Origin: JBCBAP01 sp038532435
GTDB taxonomy: Bacteria; Pseudomonadota; Alphaproteobacteria; Rhodobacterales; Rhodobacteraceae
DNA length: 64,000 nt
NCBI GenBank assembly: GCA_038532435.1
Contig: JBCBAP010000013.1
Span: forward strand, 1-64,000
Reading direction: 5' to 3'
In this document: piece by piece, positions 8,855 to 16,502 of the stretch
How the letters are laid out: each line of letters starts with the position of its first letter
Position numbering within the stretch: position 1 is the first letter of the stretch
Program-made: the position numbers and the translations under genes
Notes under the pieces: generated by a model
What the model was told of the DNA's origin: nothing
Database searches by the model: none
The model's input: the letters and a program-made list of their open reading frames with translations, nothing else

Positions 8855-9889
8855 CTATTCAGCCGCCATCATCGGCGCGTTGCTGTGAAGGTGCGCACGT
8901 TCGAATGCCCAGTCATACCCAAACAGGCCGACGGACCCGCCCGTATGGATAAACACGATCCGCTCGCCGTCGCGCCCGATCTGCCCCCTCCGGATCAGGT
9001 CGATGAGACCGGCTGCGCCCTTGGCCGAATAGACGGGGTCGAGGAGGATGCCTTCGAGTTCGGCGAACATGCGGATCGCCTCGAGCCCGCCTTCGGTCGG
9101 CAGCCCGTAGCCCGCCCCGACATAGTCGGTGTTGGCCACCACGTCCGAACGCTGCGGCGCCGGCGTTCCCATCAGCTCTGCAGTCTGAAGCGCGATGTCA
9201 TACACCATCTGCTCCTGTTTCGCGCGGGGCGCCCGCGTTCCAATCCCGAGGAGCGGGATGGACGCGCTGATCGCCTTGAGCCCTGCGACCAATCCTCCCT
9301 GCGTACCGGAGGATCCCGTCGCATGCACGATCCGGTCAATGCGCACCCCACGTTCGTTGGCTTGGTTAACTAATTCAAGAGCGCAGTTTGCATAGCCCAG
9401 CGCCCCAACCGCGTTGGAGCCGCCACCCGGTATGACATAGACCTTACGGCCCTGCGCGCGGCGAGCCTCTGCGGCGCGCTCCATTTCCGCGACCATGTCG
9501 TGGCCGCCGGGAAACTTCTCGGTCGTCGCGCCGTGCAGGTGATCGAGCAGGACGTTCCCGTTCATGTTGTAGTTGGGGTCATCGTAGCCCGTCCGGTCCT
9601 CCAACAGGAGGTGACACCCAACACCGAGCCGCGCTGCGTAGGCCGCCGTCTGGCGCGCATGGTTCGACTGGGTCGCACCCTGGGTCAGCACCATGTCGGC
9701 GCCTTGCCGTTCGGCCTCCGCCATCAGGAACTCAAGCTTGCGGGTCTTGTTTCCACCCGAGGACATGCCGGTGCAATCGTCCCGCTTGATCCAGACGTCC
9801 GCCCCAAGCTCCCGCGACAGACGCGGCATCGGCTCCAGCGGGGTGGGAAGGTGCGCCAGATGCAGACGTGGGAGCCGGGCGAGGTGCAT
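8855..9889 (-). CDS. D-cysteine desulfhydrase / L-cysteate sulfo-lyase-like PLP enzyme
   Basis: 344 residues of the fold-type II PLP family containing ACC deaminase, D-cysteine desulfhydrase and cysteate sulfo-lyase (CuyA). The Schiff-base Lys lies in GMSSGGNKTRKLEF, followed by LTQGATQSNHARQTA, the phosphate-binding GSSGTQGG and the C-terminal FIHTGGSVGLFGY. Family members cleave the C-S bond or deaminate small amino acids. Which substrate applies cannot be read directly. CuyA-type activity would release pyruvate, ammonia and sulfite, but no sulfite exporter or oxidase is adjacent. It is first in a six-gene leftward operon divergent from a LysR gene. Confidence 0.85.
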   Translation of the reverse strand: MHLARLPRLHLAHLPTPLEPMPRLSRELGADVWIKRDDCTGMSSGGNKTRKLEFLMAEAERQGADMVLTQGATQSNHARQTAAYAARLGVGCHLLLEDRTGYDDPNYNMNGNVLLDHLHGATTEKFPGGHDMVAEMERAAEARRAQGRKVYVIPGGGSNAVGALGYANCALELVNQANERGVRIDRIVHATGSSGTQGGLVAGLKAISASIPLLGIGTRAPRAKQEQMVYDIALQTAELMGTPAPQRSDVVANTDYVGAGYGLPTEGGLEAIRMFAELEGILLDPVYSAKGAAGLIDLIRRGQIGRDGERIVFIHTGGSVGLFGYDWAFERAHLHSNAPMMAAE

Positions 9890-9964
9890 ACAGGTATCCT
9901 ATACCGTTTAAGCGAGCGTGTGTCAGGCGATCCCCAGTTGCAAATGCCTATTGCGGCCCTAAAC

Positions 9965-9979
9965 ATGCAGAAACTGCAT
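9965..9979. promoter_or_regulatory. LysR-type inverted repeat upstream of lysR gene
   Basis: Perfect inverted repeat ATGCAG-AAA-CTGCAT in the divergent gap between the PLP-lyase gene (start 9889) and the LysR gene. Dyads of this size next to a lysR gene typically bind the LysR protein. It lies 13 bases before the proposed lysR start, which suits autorepression. Confidence 0.6.
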
Positions 9980-9992
9980 AATGGAGGGCGCG

Positions 9993-10907
9993 ATGCGACT
10001 GGACTGGCTTGAAGACCTTGTCGCTCTTCTGGACAGCGGGTCCCTGTCCGAGGCCGCCCGGCGGCGCAATATCAGCCAGCCGGCCTTCACCCGTCGCATC
10101 CGCGCAGCCGAAGAGGCGCTTGGCAGCGCGGTTCTCGACCGGCGACAGAAACCTGCCCGCCTCCGCCCCGGTGTCGAGGCGCTCGCGCCAAGACTGCGGA
10201 GTGCAGCGGCGGACATCAGGCAGCTCCGCGTGGATCTCAGGATGGCCGCGTCGGAGGATGCATCGAGCCTCGTGATCACCACCCAGCACTCCCTCGCCAC
10301 GACCCGTGCCGCCACGATCGTGGAGCGCCTCGACGGTGTGCCCGCGATCCGGGGCGTGCGCCTGAGGTCCGCCAACCGCGACGATTGCATCCGGATGATC
10401 ATGGTGGGGGAGGCGGACATCGCCGTCGTGCACCGCACACCCGCCGAGCAGGTCTGGCACCGCCCGTCTGAAATCGAGGTCGCGGGCCTCGCCGCAGAGC
10501 GCCTGATCCCCGTCGCAACAACGCGGGAGGAGAAACGGCTCGCGCGGGGAGAACTGCGGGTCGTTGCCTATCCGGGCGATGTGTTCCTCGGCCAGGTCTT
10601 CGCCGCGAGCATCGCGCCCCGCCTGCCGGAAGCGCTGCAATTGCGGCCGCGCGCGGAGACCGCGCTCGCCCCCGCGGCCCACGCGCTCGCCCGGGAAAGC
10701 TCCGGCGTCGCCTGGCTCCCGGAAACCATGGCCCGCTTCGACATTGCCTCGGGCCACCTCAAGGACCTGTCCGGCACCTTGCCCAGCAGCGTGCTCGAAC
10801 TCGTCGGCGTCCGCACGGTCCGCCCCCGCGGACCTGCCCACGACGCCGCCTGGACCCGGTTGATCGGCCCGGATTCCACCCGGGAACATGTTGGGACTGC
10901 TGGCTAA
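9993..10907 (+). CDS. LysR family transcriptional regulator
   Basis: 304 residues. The N-terminal winged helix-turn-helix is clear: LVALLDSGSLSEAARRRNISQPAFTRRIRAAEE spans about residues 7-40 (conserved A-A-x-R-x-x-I-S-Q-P-A-F). The effector-binding domain follows from about residue 90 (SLVITTQHSLATTRA). The ATG at 9993 is chosen over the ATG at 9981 because GGAGGG lies four to nine bases before it and the family begins at MRLDWLEDL. It is divergent from the six-gene transporter/PLP-enzyme operon and is its probable regulator. Confidence 0.9.
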   Translation: MRLDWLEDLVALLDSGSLSEAARRRNISQPAFTRRIRAAEEALGSAVLDRRQKPARLRPGVEALAPRLRSAAADIRQLRVDLRMAASEDASSLVITTQHSLATTRAATIVERLDGVPAIRGVRLRSANRDDCIRMIMVGEADIAVVHRTPAEQVWHRPSEIEVAGLAAERLIPVATTREEKRLARGELRVVAYPGDVFLGQVFAASIAPRLPEALQLRPRAETALAPAAHALARESSGVAWLPETMARFDIASGHLKDLSGTLPSSVLELVGVRTVRPRGPAHDAAWTRLIGPDSTREHVGTAG

Positions 10908-11383
10908 TCCGGGTGCGCGAAACGCTCGCTGCAATGTCCCGCGCAGTGCTGCCAGAAGGATGGCCATATAGAGACGGATCAACGCCCAAATCGAACGACA
11001 GCATCCAACAGGACGCGTTCTTCACCCGGTAGGCTGAGGGGCAGATATCGAAGGCCTTGAGGACTTAAACTCCAGCCGGATCACCCTGCAGACGATCTTC
11101 GACACGCCACAGCATTTAACCATGAACCACAGGCATCCGACAACGTGTCACGGTGCGCGGAGGCGTCCGGTGCTCGGAGCGTCCACGACATCTCCGAACT
11201 TACAATCTGTCTGCCCGGCCGCCGCACGTCTGATCAGGAATAGCCGCGGCGCACTTCGGCAAATGCCCTTCTCCGCATCTCACCTTCTTGGCAAGACAAG
11301 CGCGCACCGCGTGCAGACGCCGGCAGCCCATAAGCGATTTAGACTGGCGAACCGTGGGAGAACGTGCACTTCTCGAGAAGGTC
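10908..11383. other. 476-base gap without a recognisable gene
   Basis: Between the LysR gene and the 3' end of tRNA-Ser. Frames crossing it lack protein-like composition, and I see no inverted repeats with a T-tract, no second tRNA and no transposase motif. tRNA 3' flanks are common integration sites, so decayed insertion DNA is possible but not shown. Confidence 0.4.
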
Positions 11384-11473
11384 TGGCGGAGAGACAGGGA
11401 TTCGAACCCTGGAGACGGTTCCCCGCCTACACACTTTCCAGGCGTGCGCCTTCGACCACTCGGCCACCTCTCC
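11384..11473 (-). tRNA. tRNA-Ser (GGA anticodon)
   Basis: Read on the minus strand the gene begins GGAGAGGTGGCCGAGTGG and ends with the T-arm GGTTCGAATCC and an encoded CCA. Acceptor ends GGAGAG and CTCTCC pair. The anticodon loop CTGGAAAGTG gives anticodon GGA (serine codons UCC/UCU). The ~90-base length with a long variable arm is typical of class II tRNA-Ser. It lies 69 bases downstream of cysK on the same strand. Confidence 0.95.
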
Positions 11474-11542
11474 GTGGGCTCGCCTTATACAAAACCCGGC
11501 GGGGAGCGCAAGGGGGGCGGAGGCAGATCCTTCGCGGTGACG

Positions 11543-12592
11543 TTACGCGTCCACGGGCATGGAGACGTCGGGCAGGTCCGCCCGGCGCGCTTCCAGCCAA
11601 TCGGGGGTCGGCAGGCCCTTTGATCGCAGGAATTCCGGGTTGAAGATCTTGGACTGATAGCGGGTTCCATAGTCGCACAGGATCGTCACGATCGTATGTC
11701 CCGGACCCATCTGCTTCGCCATCCGGATCGCGCCCGCCACGTTGATGCCGGTGGACAAACCCATGCAGAGGCCTTCATCCTGCAGCAGGTCGAACACCAC
11801 CGGCAGGCCCTCGCTGTCGGGGATGTTGAAGGGCATGTCGATCTCGAGACCTTCGAGATTTGCCGTGATCCGCCCCTGCCCGATCCCCTCGGAGATCGAG
11901 GAGCCCTCGGACTTGAGCGCGCCATGGGCATAGTAGTTATAGAGCGCCGCCCCATCGGGATCCGCGATCCCGATCTTCACCCCCGGTTTTCGCATCCGCA
12001 ATCCCTGCGCCACCCCCGCGAGGGTGCCGCCCGACCCGACCGCACAGATGAAACCGTCAACCTTGCCGTCGGTCTGGTCGAAGATCTCCTTGGCGGTCGT
12101 GTCGACATGGCTGTCCCGGTTTGCGGTGTTGTCGAACTGGTTGGCCCAGATCGCCCCATGGGGTTCGGACTGGGCAAGCCGTTCCGCCAGCCGTTCGGAG
12201 TACCGCACATAGTTGTTCGGGTTCCGGTACGGGTTGGCGGGGACCTCCACGAGTTCCGCCCCCGCGAGCCGGAGCATGTCCTTTTTCTCCTGACTCTGGG
12301 TTTCGGGGATGACGATCACGGTCTTGTAACCGAGTGCTGCACCGATCACGCTCAACCCGATCCCGGTGTTGCCCGCCGTCCCCTCGACGATCGTCCCTCC
12401 CGACTGCAGCACGCCACGGCGCTCTGCATCCCTGATGATGCCAAGGGCGGGACGGTCCTTCACGGACTGGCCGGGGTTCATGAACTCCGCCTTGCCGTAG
12501 ATCTCGCAGCCGGTGATCTCCGAGGCTTTGCGCAGCCGGATCAAGGGAGTGTTGCCAACCGCTGCGGGCACGTCGGTGAATGTGTACGCCAT
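11543..12592 (-). CDS. cysK: Cysteine synthase A (O-acetylserine sulfhydrylase)
   Basis: 349 residues of the fold-type II PLP synthase family, converting O-acetylserine and sulfide to cysteine in the cytoplasm. Motifs: GNTPLIRL, the Schiff-base Lys in NPGQSVKDRPA, substrate loop EGTAGNTGIG and the phosphate loop GSGGTLAGV. It is about 30-40 residues longer than Escherichia coli CysK, mainly at the C-terminus (SKIFNPEFLRSKGL onward), as in other Rhodobacterales proteins I recall. The TrgB-like gene lies upstream on the same strand. In Rhodobacter sphaeroides both trgAB and cysK were linked to high-level tellurite resistance, so the pairing may be functional. Confidence 0.92.
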   Translation of the reverse strand: MAYTFTDVPAAVGNTPLIRLRKASEITGCEIYGKAEFMNPGQSVKDRPALGIIRDAERRGVLQSGGTIVEGTAGNTGIGLSVIGAALGYKTVIVIPETQSQEKKDMLRLAGAELVEVPANPYRNPNNYVRYSERLAERLAQSEPHGAIWANQFDNTANRDSHVDTTAKEIFDQTDGKVDGFICAVGSGGTLAGVAQGLRMRKPGVKIGIADPDGAALYNYYAHGALKSEGSSISEGIGQGRITANLEGLEIDMPFNIPDSEGLPVVFDLLQDEGLCMGLSTGINVAGAIRMAKQMGPGHTIVTILCDYGTRYQSKIFNPEFLRSKGLPTPDWLEARRADLPDVSMPVDA

Positions 12593-12733
12593 GGGAACCC
12601 CCTGATCTGCGCGTGGAGCTAGACACTAGTCAGCCCCTGCGCGGGCTTCAACCCGGCGGATGGGGCGATCATGTATTGGCACATCGACCGCGCAGGCCGG
12701 GGGACGGGCGGGGGTGGGCGGGTGGGCCGCCCG

Positions 12734-13879
12734 TCACCCGGCCTGCGCCGTCCAGGACCGGCGCAACCTGTCCCGGTTGAGCGCAAGCCAGTAGAGGCTC
12801 ATCACGAGCGGGCCGGTGTTGATCTCCCCCGACGCGACAGCCGCCATCGCCGCCTCGAAGGGCATGACGAAGGCGCGAATATCCTCCGCTTCGGCGTCGA
12901 GCCCGTAGAGCCCGCCCGCATCCGAGAGGTCAGCCTCGCCCACAAAGGAGTGGAGGAAAAGGGAGTTGCTCCCCGGGCTCGGATAGGCCGCGCTCACCAG
13001 CTCCATCCGGCCAAGCGTGAGGCCCGCCTCCTCGACCGCCTCCCGCCGGGCTGCGGCCTCCGCACCCTCGCTGGAATCGATGAAACCGGCCACCGGCTCG
13101 ATCAGCCAGGGTGCCGCGTCGTTCCGCGCGAGCGCGCCTGCGCGGAACTGTTCGACGAGCAGCACCGCATCCGCGACCGGGTCATAGGGCACGACCGTCG
13201 CGCCGTCCCCAGTCACAAGCACGGACCGGTCATAAACAGGGCTGCGAGATCCGTCGTAGCGCGCGTGTTGGAGCTTCACCGATTTCAGGGAAAAGAACGA
13301 CAGATGTTCATGACGCCACTCCGCGGTGTCGATATCGCGGGCGCGCAGCGGGCTCGACACTGTCGCGGGGCGGGAGCGTGTGCGGCCATCCGCCCGCGCA
13401 TAGCCCCGCTGGCGAATGCCTGCCCACATCACTTCCGCAGTGTCCGCCCGCTCTGTCCCGTAATGCTCCATGAGTTCCCGGGCGGCCTCGATAAACGCCG
13501 GTTTGGCTGCGGCCTGCCAATCCTCCAGGGTCCAGAGGACCTGCGTGTCCGGTGTCTGGCGGTAGTTCTCGAAAACCTGCGCGCCCCGCGGTCCCGCGTC
13601 CGTCTCCACCTCCACCGGACGCAACCTGAAATCGAGATCGTCCTCGAAATACTGAAGCCGCGTCAGCCCCTCTTCGCTGATGCCGTCCATGAGGATGCCC
13701 GGTGCAATCGCCCCGGGTCGGGGCGTCACGGTGGGGTAGTCTTCACCGACGACCGGGTGCAGAGCATGATCCGTCAAGCGCGCCGGGCAAGACGTTGTCG
13801 ACGCCGCCTCCGGACCGAGCACGATCGCCAGAACCTCCGGATCGCACAGCGACCCGTAGAAGAACAATGTATGCGTCAT
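12734..13879 (-). CDS. trgB: TrgB-like protein: AIG2/GGCT-like domain fused to Nudix hydrolase
   Basis: 381 residues. The N-terminal part (MTHTLFFYGSLCDP) carries the FFYGSL motif of gamma-glutamylcyclotransferase/AIG2-like folds. The C-terminal part contains a complete Nudix box (GFIDSSEGAEAAARREAVEE, residues near 255-275) in an ADP-ribose-pyrophosphatase context. This two-domain layout is that of TrgB, the tellurite-resistance-associated protein of Rhodobacter. The ATG at 13879 is chosen because upstream codons lack homology-like composition and run into the chrR promoter. Likely activity is hydrolysis of a nucleoside diphosphate derivative such as ADP-ribose; the link to tellurite is from family knowledge. 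Confidence 0.87.
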   Translation of the reverse strand: MTHTLFFYGSLCDPEVLAIVLGPEAASTTSCPARLTDHALHPVVGEDYPTVTPRPGAIAPGILMDGISEEGLTRLQYFEDDLDFRLRPVEVETDAGPRGAQVFENYRQTPDTQVLWTLEDWQAAAKPAFIEAARELMEHYGTERADTAEVMWAGIRQRGYARADGRTRSRPATVSSPLRARDIDTAEWRHEHLSFFSLKSVKLQHARYDGSRSPVYDRSVLVTGDGATVVPYDPVADAVLLVEQFRAGALARNDAAPWLIEPVAGFIDSSEGAEAAARREAVEEAGLTLGRMELVSAAYPSPGSNSLFLHSFVGEADLSDAGGLYGLDAEAEDIRAFVMPFEAAMAAVASGEINTGPLVMSLYWLALNRDRLRRSWTAQAG

Positions 13880-13954
13880 GCGCCGCCTCCAGCCCCGCCT
13901 TTCCACCATGTGGCATAGAGGACTGGCCGCAGGTTGCAAATGTGATTTCAGTGT

Positions 13955-13982
13955 TGATCCAAAATCCAACTTCTGACGTAAC
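13955..13982 (+). promoter_or_regulatory. Sigma-E (ECF11-type) promoter upstream of chrR
   Basis: TGATCC at 13955-13960, a 16-base spacer, then CGTAAC at 13977-13982, about 30 bases before the chrR start. This matches the -35 TGATCC / -10 CGTA-type consensus known for the RpoE of Rhodobacter that ChrR restrains. The same TGATCC-N16-CGTA arrangement occurs before the photolyase gene at 22641-22668. Confidence 0.8.
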
Positions 13983-14011
13983 AAAGGAAAATCATAAGGG
14001 GATTGAGAGGA

Positions 14012-14656
14012 ATGGCGTCCGCGCATCCGACTTCCGAACTGATCGCAGCCTATGCGGCGGGCACGTTGTCCGACGGGTTGTCGCTCGTGGTCGCATCGCA
14101 CCTGACCTACTGCCCGACCTGTCGTTCTGCTGCGCGGGATTTCGAGGCGGTGGGTGGCACGATGCTGCGCAAGGCACCAGAAGCGGAGCTGTCCTCCTCA
14201 GCGCTCGATGCGGTTTTCGCCATGATCGACGGCGACACCGCGGCGGAAGTGGCCGCGCCCTACCGCGACAGCGGTGAGAGCCCCCTGCCCCGCCCGATCC
14301 AGGACGTGGTCGGTCAGCCGTTCGACGAGATGGCCTGGCAGTTCCGGCTCCCCGGTCTTCACGAATACAAGCTCGACGGGTTTGAGGATGAGGATGTGTC
14401 GCTTCTGCGCGCCCGTCCCGGCGCCGGAATGCTGGCGCACACCCACCGGGGGGAGGAGGCAACCCTCGTGCTCACCGGCATGATGCAGGACGGTGAGACC
14501 GTTCTGGCGAAAGGCGATCTGAATATCGCCGACCATTCCCACGACCATTCGCCTCGGATCATAGGGGAAGAGACATGCTACTGCCTGATCGTGATGAGCG
14601 GCGGAATGCGCTTCACCGGCCCGTTCAGCCGAGCTCTCAACCTGTTCACGCGCTGA
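14012..14656 (+). CDS. chrR: ChrR family zinc-binding anti-sigma factor with cupin domain
   Basis: 214 residues. The N-terminal zinc anti-sigma domain has ligands His5, His30, Cys34 and Cys37 (motif HLTYCPTC), matching His6/31, Cys35/38 of Rhodobacter ChrR. The C-terminal cupin has HTHRGEE (His143, His145, Glu149), a His cluster at 175-179 and the Cys189-x-Cys191 pair. ChrR holds RpoE inactive until singlet oxygen appears. Normally rpoE lies directly upstream; here the upstream neighbour is the divergent trgB, 132 bases away, and no rpoE is in the window. Likely transcribed from its own sigma-E promoter. Confidence 0.92.
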   Translation: MASAHPTSELIAAYAAGTLSDGLSLVVASHLTYCPTCRSAARDFEAVGGTMLRKAPEAELSSSALDAVFAMIDGDTAAEVAAPYRDSGESPLPRPIQDVVGQPFDEMAWQFRLPGLHEYKLDGFEDEDVSLLRARPGAGMLAHTHRGEEATLVLTGMMQDGETVLAKGDLNIADHSHDHSPRIIGEETCYCLIVMSGGMRFTGPFSRALNLFTR

Positions 14657-15321
14657 CCCGGCGGACTCTGTTCGCAACGGCAGCGGCAGCACTCGTGGTC
14701 CCCACTGCAGCCCGGGCTGAAACAGCGCGCCGCACATTCAGGATCGTTCGCGGCGGGTCGAACATCGGCGAGCAAACGATCACTGTCGAAAAGACCGGTG
14801 AGCGTCTGCGGGTCGCGATTGATATTGAGATCGCCGTCAAACTGCTCGGCATCACAGCCTACCGCTATGAAATGTCGAACGTGGAAACCTGGTCCAACGG
14901 AGCCGTGCAAACAATCTCCGCACGGACGCGGGACAATGGGAAGGACGCCTATGTGGAGGCGGAACGTACCGTCGCCGGGCTCAACGTTCGCGGCTCCGGC
15001 TACACCGGAACCGTGCGGGGCGACATCGCCACCACGACCTACTGGACCACCGCGTTTCTGAAGCGCCCGGTCTGGATCAGCACCCAGGACGGTGCACCCT
15101 TTGACATCACCGCGCGCCAGGCCGGCCCGTTTCAGTTCCCCACCACGTCGGGCAGTGTCTCGGCGACCCAGTGGCAGACGTCCGGCGATCTGGAGTTGGC
15201 GCTGTTCTATGATGCGCAAGGCGAATGGGTCGGCTCCGAGTTCGACGCCCAGGGAACCGCAGCCCGCTTCATCTCCACCGGCACTTCGGACAGGCTATCG
15301 GCCCTCTGGTCGAACGCATGA
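14575..15321 (+). CDS. DUF6134 family exported protein
   Basis: 248 residues. A twin-arginine-like segment (TRRTLFATAAAALVVPTAARA) around residues 28-48 suggests export, followed by the DUF6134-like body: FRIVRGGSNIGEQTI, YRYEMSNVETWSNG and a C-terminal YDAQGEWVG. The only ATG in frame before the signal is at 14575, preceded by GGGGAAGAG, which makes an 82-base overlap with chrR. An alternative is a CTG at 14653 overlapping the chrR stop. It sits between chrR and the SDR gene and overlaps the latter (ATGA), so it is probably in the sigma-E operon. Function unknown. Confidence 0.75.
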   Translation: MLLPDRDERRNALHRPVQPSSQPVHALTRRTLFATAAAALVVPTAARAETARRTFRIVRGGSNIGEQTITVEKTGERLRVAIDIEIAVKLLGITAYRYEMSNVETWSNGAVQTISARTRDNGKDAYVEAERTVAGLNVRGSGYTGTVRGDIATTTYWTTAFLKRPVWISTQDGAPFDITARQAGPFQFPTTSGSVSATQWQTSGDLELALFYDAQGEWVGSEFDAQGTAARFISTGTSDRLSALWSNA

Positions 15322-16112
15322 GCGTTTTCGATAAGGTCATGCGCCCGGGCGACGGCGTCGCCTGGGTCACCGGCGCGAGCGGTGGGATCGGACGCGCGCT
15401 GGTTTTGAGGCTCGCGCGGGCCGGATGGACCGTTTACGCCACCGCCCGCAGACCGGAGGAACTCGAAGCGCTCGCCGCGGAAGTTCCCGAGAAGATCATC
15501 CCCGCCCCGGGCGACGTCACCGACCTTCCCCGCATGCGGGAAATCATGACTGAGATCGGGACAGACCACACCCTCGCGCTGGCGGTTCTCAACGCGGGGA
15601 TATACACGCCGATGCGCGCCAACGACTTTTCGGCGGAAACCGCGGCAAAGATGATCGAGGTGAATCTGACCGGTGTCACCAACGCGCTCGACCCGATCCT
15701 GAAGCACATGATCGATCGGGGGACGGGGCACATTGCCATCACTTCCTCCGTTGCCGGTTTCCGCGGGCTGCCGGATGCGTCCGCCTACTCCGCGACGAAG
15801 GCGGGCCTGATCGCGATGGCGGAATCGCTGGCGCTTGACCTGATCGACCTCGGCATCCGGATCTCGGTCATCAATCCGGGTTTTGTGGAGACCGACGCGA
15901 CGTCGGTCAACAGCTTCGAGATGCCGTTCCTCATGTCTCCCGAGGAGGCGGCGGAGCGTATCTTTCTCGGCCTGCGCAAACCGGGATTCGAGATTTCCTT
16001 CCCCCGCCGCTTCGCGCTCATGCTGCGTGCCATCGGGCTGCTCCCGAACAGAGCCTATTTCTGGACACAGCGGCGCCTCCTCGGGTGGGACGGCACCGCA
16101 AAGCGGAACTGA
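15318..16112 (+). CDS. Short-chain dehydrogenase/reductase in the chrR operon
   Basis: 264 residues of the classical SDR fold. The cofactor-binding motif VTGASGGIGRAL is near residue 16, NAG is replaced by the LNAGIY segment near 94, and the catalytic residues are Ser (ITSSVAGF) and YxxxK (YSATKAG). The C-terminal extension (~40 residues, ending near FWTQRRLLGW) is hydrophobic/aromatic, often seen in membrane-lipid SDRs. It starts at an ATG overlapping the DUF6134 stop. An SDR is also part of the sigma-E-controlled cluster of Rhodobacter sphaeroides, which fits a role in singlet-oxygen defence or fatty-acid modification. Substrate unknown. Confidence 0.88.
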   Translation: MSVFDKVMRPGDGVAWVTGASGGIGRALVLRLARAGWTVYATARRPEELEALAAEVPEKIIPAPGDVTDLPRMREIMTEIGTDHTLALAVLNAGIYTPMRANDFSAETAAKMIEVNLTGVTNALDPILKHMIDRGTGHIAITSSVAGFRGLPDASAYSATKAGLIAMAESLALDLIDLGIRISVINPGFVETDATSVNSFEMPFLMSPEEAAERIFLGLRKPGFEISFPRRFALMLRAIGLLPNRAYFWTQRRLLGWDGTAKRN

Positions 16113-16116
16113 CCGG

Positions 16117-16467
16117 TCAGGACGTCTTCTTCGTGGGTTTCACTGGAAGAGTGCGGGCGTAGCCGAGGCATGCCATCAGATGAGGCATGAGTGCCGCATC
16201 GTCCGCAAAGAGGTCTGCGGGTACCGCAACATACTCCTTCATCACCGCGCCATACTGTTCCACCGGATCGGTCCCGTAGGCTCTCACAAACCCATCGCGA
16301 TCCTTCGCGGACAAACGCAAACACAGCACCCCGGCCTTGTCGAGAAAGCTGAACATGTTCCCGTTCATGGAGGTGTAGGGGTTCGCCTTGCCCTTCACCT
16401 CGATCCCATCGAGCCGGGACATGAGTGCGCGATACCGTGTCAGCGCGTCTGCGTAGGAGTCCGCCAT
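16117..16467 (-). CDS. Small conserved protein, possibly TfoX-N/MmcQ-like fold
   Basis: 116 residues from MADSYADALTRYRAL. The central part (KANPYTSMNGNMFSFLDKAG, then VLCLRLS and DRDGFVRAYG) is reminiscent of TfoX N-terminal-domain proteins, where a small alpha-beta unit contains a similar MF..L..G..LRL pattern; this is a tentative match. It is the last gene of the leftward photolyase operon, 35 bases after the transporter stop, and ends four bases from the convergent SDR gene. I have no evidence for a specific function. Confidence 0.6.
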   Translation of the reverse strand: MADSYADALTRYRALMSRLDGIEVKGKANPYTSMNGNMFSFLDKAGVLCLRLSAKDRDGFVRAYGTDPVEQYGAVMKEYVAVPADLFADDAALMPHLMACLGYARTLPVKPTKKTS

Positions 16468-16502
16468 GCCAATCCCTCCGGTGCCATCAGAAGCATAGCA
16501 GA

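Noticed and set aside
13880..14011. Vestige of rpoE between trgB and chrR
   Set aside because: Only 132 bases, filled by the promoter and leader; no sigma-like codons are visible.
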